Part shown: piece after piece, positions 1 to 6,327 of the stretch
Position numbering within the stretch: position 1 is the first letter of the stretch
How the letters are laid out: every line of letters starts with the position of its first letter
Assembly: GCA_946482495.1 (NCBI GenBank)
Contig: CAMLRV010000138.1
Span: 1 to 6,327, forward strand
Direction: 5' to 3'
Origin: an uncultured Flavobacteriia bacterium
GTDB lineage: Bacteria > Bacteroidota > Bacteroidia > Flavobacteriales > Flavobacteriaceae
Length of the DNA: 6,327 bases
Notes under the pieces: generated by a model
Seen by the model: the letters and a program-made list of their open reading frames with translations, nothing else
Told to the model about the DNA's origin: nothing
The model's database searches: none
Position numbers and translations under genes: made by a program

Positions 1-1684
1 CATTAAAAACCAATATGACCAATCGGAGTCAGCAAGTATCAAACGTTGGGCAAAAGAATTTATGGACGAAAACGAATGTTCTGAATGTGAAGGAACGCGT
101 TTACGTAAAGAAGTTTTATATTTTAAAATCAACGGAAAAAGTATTGGCGATTTAGTTCACATGGATATTGTGGAATTAGCGACTTGGTTTGCTGAATTAC
201 CGAAACATTTATCGGAAAAACAAGAAGCAATATCACATGAAATTTTAAAAGAAATTAATGCGCGAATCAGTTTCTTATTGGATGTTGGTTTAGATTATTT
301 ATGCTTGAATAGAAGTTCTAAAACACTTTCTGGTGGTGAAGCACAGCGTATTCGTTTGGCCACACAAATTGGTTCTCAATTAGTTGGAGTTTTGTATATT
401 TTAGATGAGCCAAGTATTGGTTTACATCAACGTGATAACGAAAGATTAATCAAATCGTTAGAAAGCTTACGCGATATTGGAAATTCGGTTTTAGTAGTGG
501 AGCACGATAAAGATATGATTGTTCGCGCAGATCACGTAATTGACATCGGTCCGAAAGCTGGTAAACACGGCGGACAAATTATTAGCGAAGGAACTCCTGC
601 CGAATTATTAAAAGAAAAAACCATTACTGCACAATATTTGAATGGTAAAATGGAAATTGAAGTTCCAAAAAAACGTAGAAAAGGAAACGGAAAATTCTTG
701 AAACTATCGGGCGCAACAGGAAATAACTTGAAGAATGTTTCAATTGAAATTCCGTTAGGCAAAATGATTTGTGTTTCTGGAGTTTCTGGAAGTGGAAAAT
801 CGACATTGATTAATGAAACGCTCTACCCTATTTTAAATGCACATTTCTATAATGCTGTAAAAAAACCACAACCTTATAAAAAAATTGAAGGTTTAGAACA
901 TTTAGATAAAGTAATAGACATCGACCAAAGTCCGATTGGAAGAACTCCAAGAAGTAATCCTGCTACATATACTGATGTGTTTTCAGAAATTAGAAGTTTA
1001 TTTACAATGACATCTGAAGCAATGATTCGTGGCTATAAACCTGGACGTTTTAGTTTTAATGTAAAAGGTGGACGTTGTGAAACTTGTGAAGGCTCTGGAG
1101 TGAGAACCATTGAAATGAGCTTTTTACCTGATGTGTATGTAGAATGTGAAACGTGTTTAGGAAAACGTTTTAATAGAGAAACTTTGGAAATTCGCTATAA
1201 AGGAAAATCAATTTCTGATGTATTGAACATGACCGTTGATGAAGCGGTTGATTTCTTTGAAAACATTCCAAAAATCTATCGAAAAGTAAAAACCATTCAA
1301 GATGTTGGATTAGGTTATATTACATTAGGACAACAAAGTACAACTCTTTCTGGTGGTGAAGCACAACGTATTAAATTAGCTGGTGAACTATCTAAAAAAG
1401 ACACCGGAAATACTTTTTATATTTTAGACGAACCTACTACTGGTTTACATTTTGAAGACATTCGTATTTTAATGGATGTAATTAATAAATTAGTAGATAA
1501 AGGAAATACCGTTTTAATTATTGAACACAATTTAGACGTAATAAAATTGGCTGATTATATTATTGATATTGGCTTAGAAGGCGGAAAAGGCGGCGGAGAA
1601 GTATTATGTAGTGGTACGCCAGAAGAAATTGTAAAAAATAAAAAAAGTTATACGGCTCAGTTTTTGAAAAAAGAATTATCTTAG
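1..1684 (+). CDS. uvrA: UvrA, excinuclease ABC subunit A (C-terminal 560 residues; 5' end outside window)
   Basis: UvrA is the dimeric, DNA-binding tandem ABC ATPase that finds bulky lesions and loads UvrB in nucleotide excision repair. The frame is open from base 2 with no start in the window, so this is the tail of a protein usually about 940 residues long; the ATG at 62 is internal. Counting from base 2, visible parts are: a Cys-X2-Cys pair followed by EGTRL (about residues 26-29), the first ABC signature LSGGEAQR (109-116) and its Walker B Asp-Glu (135-136). The second ATPase follows, with Walker [10 protein letters not shown] (260-268), the CX2C-X19-CX2C zinc finger (Cys 359, 362, 382, 385) that contacts DNA, a second LSGGEAQR (449-456) and Walker B DEPTTGLH (Asp476-Glu477). 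All key residues seen are intact, so the enzyme is probably functional. The first Walker A and the UvrB-binding domain lie outside the window, so a UvrA2-type paralogue lacking that domain cannot be strictly excluded. Confidence 0.97.
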   Translation, partial: IKNQYDQSESASIKRWAKEFMDENECSECEGTRLRKEVLYFKINGKSIGDLVHMDIVELATWFAELPKHLSEKQEAISHEILKEINARISFLLDVGLDYLCLNRSSKTLSGGEAQRIRLATQIGSQLVGVLYILDEPSIGLHQRDNERLIKSLESLRDIGNSVLVVEHDKDMIVRADHVIDIGPKAGKHGGQIISEGTPAELLKEKTITAQYLNGKMEIEVPKKRRKGNGKFLKLSGATGNNLKNVSIEIPLGKMICVSGVSGSGKSTLINETLYPILNAHFYNAVKKPQPYKKIEGLEHLDKVIDIDQSPIGRTPRSNPATYTDVFSEIRSLFTMTSEAMIRGYKPGRFSFNVKGGRCETCEGSGVRTIEMSFLPDVYVECETCLGKRFNRETLEIRYKGKSISDVLNMTVDEAVDFFENIPKIYRKVKTIQDVGLGYITLGQQSTTLSGGEAQRIKLAGELSKKDTGNTFYILDEPTTGLHFEDIRILMDVINKLVDKGNTVLIIEHNLDVIKLADYIIDIGLEGGKGGGEVLCSGTPEEIVKNKKSYTAQFLKKELS

Positions 1685-1749
1685 CACCCAACTACTTCCA
1701 CAACAACACTGCTAATTAAATTAATTTTAAACTTATTATTAAAAATAGT

Positions 1750-2475
1750 ATGGCAGCAGATCAATACCAAAATGATGATGAAAGAATCCAAGATAAGTTA
1801 AAACAAAAAACTTGGAACGAAATTAGAGCAAACGATTCTTGGGCAATTTTTAAAATTATGTCGGAATTCGTAAATGGGTATGAAACGATGGGTCGAATTG
1901 GACCTTGTGTATCTATTTTTGGTTCAGCAAGAACTAAACCTGAAGACAAATATTATTTATTAGCGGAAAAAATTGCTTATAAAATCTCAAAAGCAGGATA
2001 TGGAGTTATTACAGGCGGTGGTCCTGGTATCATGGAAGCCGGAAACAAAGGAGCTCATTCTGGTGGTGGAACTTCAGTAGGATTAAACATTGAATTACCT
2101 TTCGAACAACATTTCAATCCATATATTGATAGAGATAAAAACTTAAACTTCGATTACTTCTTTGTGAGAAAAGTAATGTTTGTAAAATATTCTCAAGGAT
2201 TCGTAGTAATGCCAGGTGGTTTTGGAACATTAGACGAAATGTTTGAAGCGATTACGCTTATCCAAACTAAAAAAATTGCAAAATTCCCTATTATTTTAGT
2301 AGGAACAGAATTCTGGACCGGATTAATTGACTGGGTAAAAGAAGTAATTATTGATAAATTTAAAAATGCTTCACCTGAAGATTTAAATTTATTTAAAATT
2401 GTAGATAACGAAGATGAGGTTGTTGAAGTTTTAGATACATTCTATAAAAAATATGAATTATCTCCAAACTTTTAA
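1750..2475 (+). CDS. LOG family (TIGR00730) Rossmann-fold protein, putative nucleoside 5'-monophosphate phosphoribohydrolase
   Basis: This is a complete cytoplasmic protein of 241 residues. Two glycine-rich family signatures are visible: GGGPGIMEAGNKGA (from residue 89), which binds the nucleotide phosphate, and PGGFGTLDE (155-163). Arg140 in FFVRKVMF and Glu163 have the same 23-residue spacing as the catalytic Arg/Glu pair of characterised LOG enzymes, as I recall it. Known members cleave the ribose-5'-monophosphate from cytokinin nucleotides or purine nucleoside monophosphates; older annotations as lysine decarboxylase are wrong for this fold. The physiological substrate here is unknown. 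The first 45 or so residues are a charged, probably helical extension before the Rossmann core, which I believe is common in Bacteroidota homologues. The ATG at 1750 gives the full family length and has an A-rich, not a Shine-Dalgarno, leader. It lies 65 bp after uvrA with no hairpin terminator between them, so read-through from uvrA is possible; no convincing promoter is visible in the gap. Confidence 0.93.
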   Translation: MAADQYQNDDERIQDKLKQKTWNEIRANDSWAIFKIMSEFVNGYETMGRIGPCVSIFGSARTKPEDKYYLLAEKIAYKISKAGYGVITGGGPGIMEAGNKGAHSGGGTSVGLNIELPFEQHFNPYIDRDKNLNFDYFFVRKVMFVKYSQGFVVMPGGFGTLDEMFEAITLIQTKKIAKFPIILVGTEFWTGLIDWVKEVIIDKFKNASPEDLNLFKIVDNEDEVVEVLDTFYKKYELSPNF

Positions 2476-2493
2476 TCTTAAAGCAATAGATAT

Positions 2494-2523
2494 AAAAAAA
2501 GTCCCAAATTTGGGGCTTTTTTT
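2494..2523. terminator. Bidirectional rho-independent terminator between convergent genes
   Basis: A 12-bp stem pairs 2494-2505 with 2512-2523 around a 6-base loop AAATTT. It consists of seven A-T pairs, one G-C, one T-G wobble and three C-G pairs. The A run (2494-2500) and the T run (2517-2523) give a U tract in RNA from either strand. It starts 18 bases after the LOG-family stop on the + strand and 16 bases beyond the envelope-gene stop on the - strand, so it is well placed to end both transcripts. On the + strand the single T-G position reads as a U-G wobble; on the - strand it becomes an A-C mismatch, so the + direction stem is slightly better. Confidence 0.88.
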
Positions 2524-2539
2524 AGTTTTATAAAGTCGA

Positions 2540-3544
2540 TTAATTTATTTTATATGAAACACCAGCATTGAAATTCATAAATTTTCCAAAAGCAAAGGTT
2601 CCAATGAAATTAAAATCATATAAGCTATAATTTACAGCAACTTCACCTATGTAATTTGTTTTTCTTTTTTGAATCGTATCTAAAAGCTGATTGATGATAT
2701 ATTGTGCGGGTAAAACACTTTCAATTTCACCTTTATCTCCTGTTACAACATAATTAAAATCACTAGTATTTACAATAAAACTTCCTAAAATTTCAAATCT
2801 CTTAATTTCTTTTGAAACTGATAATTGATAATGATATGTGTCTACAATTCCGTTTAAGTTATTAATTCCTAAATTTCCATATGCGGTATTCACATCTAAA
2901 AAGTCGAAATTAATATCTTCATTTGAATAAAAAGACATCGCAGCGATGTTAATTTTCTTTTCTCCTAATTTTGGAAAATATTGACTCAAATTATGTTTGA
3001 TTCCAAAACCATAGACTTGATAATCTCCTCTTTTTAAATCCGTTTTATACGAAAAACGTCCAATAATTTCAGTTCCACTTGGCAAAGCGAATGAAGCATC
3101 AACATAAGGATAAGTAATATATTCTTGATCTACACCTTTCGGAGTTTTTAGTCTAATTTGCTGACCATCTAAATCACCAACCAAATAAAATGTATCTCCA
3201 TTTCCAAGAGCTGTTGGAACTTCAGCAGAAGTTGCACCTTCAATTTCGAAAAACTTAAAATCTGAATTGTTGATTATAAAACTTCTATCGTTATGTGGCA
3301 CTTTAAAAGTATTACCATGTAATCCTATAGTTACAGACCAATCTTCTCTCTTTTTTGCAGTATTCATCCATGCTGAAGAAGCTTGATAAACCGCACCATC
3401 TGTTGCAGGAATTAAATATTGTTTAGAATACAAAAGGGCATCTCCTAAGAGATACCCTATTTGTTCTAATTGTGTAGCTGTTTGTGCATGTATTGAATTT
3501 ACAAATCCAAAAAATAAAGCAACAAGTACAAAATTTGATTTCAT
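2540..3544 (-). CDS. Secreted, probably outer-membrane beta-barrel protein, DUF6588-like
   Basis: The protein has 334 residues and no known function. Residues 1-20 form a clear Sec signal peptide: a Lys at 2, a hydrophobic core VLVALFFGF, and a likely cut after Ala20 (IHA|Q). The mature chain has no other membrane helix. It is rich in alternating polar/aromatic stretches typical of beta strands, such as TEIIGRFSYKTD, YQVYGFGIKHNLSQYFP, and a terminal series ending FNAGVSYKIN. This pattern, and especially the GxGxKHNLSQYFP segment, resembles the Bacteroidota family DUF6588; I make that assignment from memory, not from a search. The start was set at 3544 because it places the signal peptide at the N terminus; the longer frame back to 3613 would only overlap gyrB and bury the signal. 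One base separates it from the gyrB stop (TAATATG), so it is probably the second gene of a gyrB operon. It ends just before the shared terminator at 2494-2523. Confidence 0.85.
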   Translation of the reverse strand: MKSNFVLVALFFGFVNSIHAQTATQLEQIGYLLGDALLYSKQYLIPATDGAVYQASSAWMNTAKKREDWSVTIGLHGNTFKVPHNDRSFIINNSDFKFFEIEGATSAEVPTALGNGDTFYLVGDLDGQQIRLKTPKGVDQEYITYPYVDASFALPSGTEIIGRFSYKTDLKRGDYQVYGFGIKHNLSQYFPKLGEKKINIAAMSFYSNEDINFDFLDVNTAYGNLGINNLNGIVDTYHYQLSVSKEIKRFEILGSFIVNTSDFNYVVTGDKGEIESVLPAQYIINQLLDTIQKRKTNYIGEVAVNYSLYDFNFIGTFAFGKFMNFNAGVSYKIN

Positions 3545-3545
3545 A

Positions 3546-5504
<1,959 letters not shown>

Positions 5505-5519
5505 CTATCTTAATAAAAA

Positions 5520-5527
5520 CAAATATA
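5520..5527 (-). promoter_or_regulatory. Candidate gyrB promoter, Bacteroidota -7 element
   Basis: Read on the - strand this is TATATTTG, a full match to the TAnnTTTG -7 consensus of the Bacteroidota primary sigma factor. It lies 33 bases before the gyrB ATG, so transcription would begin roughly 25-30 bases ahead of the start codon. I see no convincing TTG or TTTG -33 element at the usual distance upstream (the region is T-rich, with TTTT), so the promoter call rests mainly on the -7 box and its position. Confidence 0.6.
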
Positions 5528-5576
5528 ACCATTTAGTGAAAAAAAAGGAAGTAAAACCATGCTACAAACCTTTAAG

Positions 5577-5585
5577 TTATCAACA
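5577..5585 (+). promoter_or_regulatory. DnaA-box-like 9-mer (one mismatch)
   Basis: TTATCAACA differs from the consensus DnaA box TTATCCACA at one position. It lies about 90 bases upstream of the gyrB start and about 50 bases above the -7 box. A single site in AT-rich DNA can easily arise by chance, so a regulatory role is only a suggestion. Confidence 0.25.
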
Positions 5586-5593
5586 TTTGTTAA

Positions 5594-5760
5594 TTTCGAA
5601 AAAGTGCCTTAAATCGATTAAAAAACACTTTAAATTGAATTTTAGGTCATTTTTAGAAGTTCGAAAAAATAAGAAATTTGAAAAATGTCTTAAATCGCAG
5701 ATATACGCATCATTAAAAGCAATTGAATTCAAAAAAAAGCACCAAAATCTTCGTAAAAAC
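5594..5760. repeat. Degenerate tandem duplication, unit about 85 bp, two copies
   Basis: The segments 5594-5616 and 5677-5697 match at 20 of 21 aligned bases, with two single-base gaps; the shared exact core is CTTAAATCG (5608-5616 and 5689-5697). Further along, AATTGAATT recurs at 5633-5641 and 5721-5729, and a TTCG plus A-run motif recurs at 5660-5668 and 5750-5759. The three anchors are in the same order with offsets of 81, 88 and 90 bases, as expected for an old tandem duplication that has since gained small insertions. Base composition here is very AT-rich, which raises the chance of spurious matches. Confidence 0.45.
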
Positions 5761-5793
5761 AAAAAGAGCATCAAGAAAAAATCTCGATACTCT
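5755..5793 (-). terminator. Rho-independent terminator of asnB
   Basis: On the - strand the RNA forms a 12-bp stem between 5793-5782 and 5776-5765 with a 5-base U loop; two of the pairs are U-G and G-U wobbles. It is followed by U4, G and U5 (5764-5755). The stem begins 30 bases past the asnB stop. On the + strand the two wobble positions become A-C mismatches, so the structure is directional and fits termination of asnB only. Confidence 0.8.
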
Positions 5794-5823
5794 CTTCAAA
5801 CAACTAAACACTACTTTTTATTT

Positions 5824-6327
5824 TTATACTTTTTCAACTTCCGAAGCGATTAAAACGTCAGCTTTAACGTGAGCTGCATTTGCTCTACCGCTTGGGTCTT
5901 GGTTTTCTTGCCATTTTGGAATCCATTTTCTAACCGTTTCAGCCGCACTCTGTTGTGGATAATATTTATGGAAAATACTTCTATAAAAGAATGCTTCTTT
6001 TGTGGTTGGAGTGTTGTATGGAAATAATACTGATGCTTTTTCAAAATCACAGTCAGTTACTTGTGATGAGCAATATTCAATTAATGTATCAATCCAGTTA
6101 TATCCTACACCATCAGAAAATTGTTCTTTTTGACGCCATAAAACTTCATTTGGTAAATAAGGTTTCTTAGGCGTATCAAAAGCTTTTCTTAAAATATATT
6201 TTTCAACGCCATCATACGTTTTTGGCTGTTTTTCTTCTGGTTTAATTTTGATAGCTAATTCTAAAAATTCTTTATCTAAAAACGGTACTCGAGCTTCTAA
6301 ACCATGAGCCATTGTCGATTTATCAGC
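5824..6327 (-). CDS. asnB: Asparagine synthetase B, glutamine-hydrolysing (C-terminal 167 residues; 5' end outside window)
   Basis: AsnB makes asparagine from aspartate, ATP and glutamine (EC 6.3.5.4). Only the end of the C-terminal synthetase domain is present: the N-terminal glutaminase domain and the SGGxDS pyrophosphate loop lie beyond the right edge. The frame is open to base 6327, and the ATG at 6312 is an internal Met. Counting from the edge, the conserved blocks are GLEARVPFLD (9-18), RQKEQFSDGVGYNWID (65-80), FPYNTPTTKEAFFYR (102-116), SAAE and DPSGRA (144-149). All line up with the E. coli AsnB tail as I remember it. The stretch between SAAE and DPSGR is shorter than in E. coli, which has a GGPSVACS-containing insert there, and the last 15 or so residues after DPSGRA are divergent. 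The gene is followed by its own terminator and lies upstream of gyrB on the same strand. Confidence 0.96.
   Translation of the reverse strand, partial: ADKSTMAHGLEARVPFLDKEFLELAIKIKPEEKQPKTYDGVEKYILRKAFDTPKKPYLPNEVLWRQKEQFSDGVGYNWIDTLIEYCSSQVTDCDFEKASVLFPYNTPTTKEAFFYRSIFHKYYPQQSAAETVRKWIPKWQENQDPSGRANAAHVKADVLIASEVEKV

Noticed and set aside
62..64. ATG at 62 as the start of a short UvrA
   Set aside because: The frame is open back to base 2 and already encodes UvrA-like sequence, and the first Walker A would be missing. It is an internal methionine of a gene cut by the window edge.
1716..1730. AT-only near-palindrome between uvrA and the LOG-family gene (AAATTAATTT core)
   Set aside because: It has no G-C pairs, no proper loop and no U tract after it, so it would not form a stable terminator; no TAnnTTTG box is present either.
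5580..5774. 64-residue - strand reading frame with repeated DLRHF
   Set aside because: The repeated residues simply translate the DNA repeat at 5594-5697. The frame is Phe/Leu-rich low-complexity sequence from A/T tracts, with no signal of coding.
5539..5781. Multiple A-tracts upstream of gyrB as phased curved DNA
   Set aside because: Runs centred near 5601, 5622 and 5666 are roughly helically spaced, but the others are not, and such runs are expected in DNA this AT-rich.
5536..5853. 105-residue + strand reading frame across the asnB-gyrB gap
   Set aside because: It starts with GTG inside the gyrB upstream region, is extremely lysine-rich because the DNA is A-rich, runs through the asnB terminator and overlaps the asnB coding end. 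It has no recognisable domain.

Overview
This window looks like chromosomal housekeeping DNA from a member of the Bacteroidota, most likely the Flavobacteriia (Flavobacterium or a close relative). The reasons are the strong AT bias, the lack of Shine-Dalgarno sequences before every gene, a TAnnTTTG-type -7 promoter element upstream of gyrB, and proteins that read like flavobacterial homologues (a short GyrB of 646 residues and a DUF6588-like envelope protein). Species-level identity cannot be read from it.

Layout. On the + strand, 1-1684 is the C-terminal 560 residues of the excision-repair ATPase UvrA, cut by the left edge. It is followed 65 bp later by a complete LOG-family (TIGR00730) Rossmann-fold protein at 1750-2475. 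On the - strand, read right to left, are the C-terminal 167 residues of asparagine synthetase B (6327-5824, cut by the right edge), a 337-bp gene-free stretch (5823-5487), a complete gyrB (5486-3546), and, after a single base, a secreted, probably outer-membrane beta-barrel protein (3544-2540). The two blocks converge on a strong, almost symmetrical hairpin with A and T tracts (2494-2523) that probably terminates transcription from both sides.

How the parts work together. UvrA and GyrB both serve chromosome maintenance, but they lie in separate convergent units. AsnB and the LOG-like enzyme are metabolic and show no obvious link to their neighbours. The gyrB stop and the next start are arranged as TAATATG, which suggests that gyrB and the envelope gene are co-transcribed and possibly translationally coupled. 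asnB appears to end at its own strand-specific terminator (5755-5793), so gyrB is probably driven from its own promoter just upstream (-7 box at 5520-5527).

I found no mobile element, CRISPR array, RNA gene, defence system or other clearly novel system. The most interesting non-coding structure is the asnB-gyrB gap, which holds the terminator, the gyrB promoter, a one-mismatch DnaA-box-like site and what looks like an old, drifted tandem duplication of roughly 85 bp.
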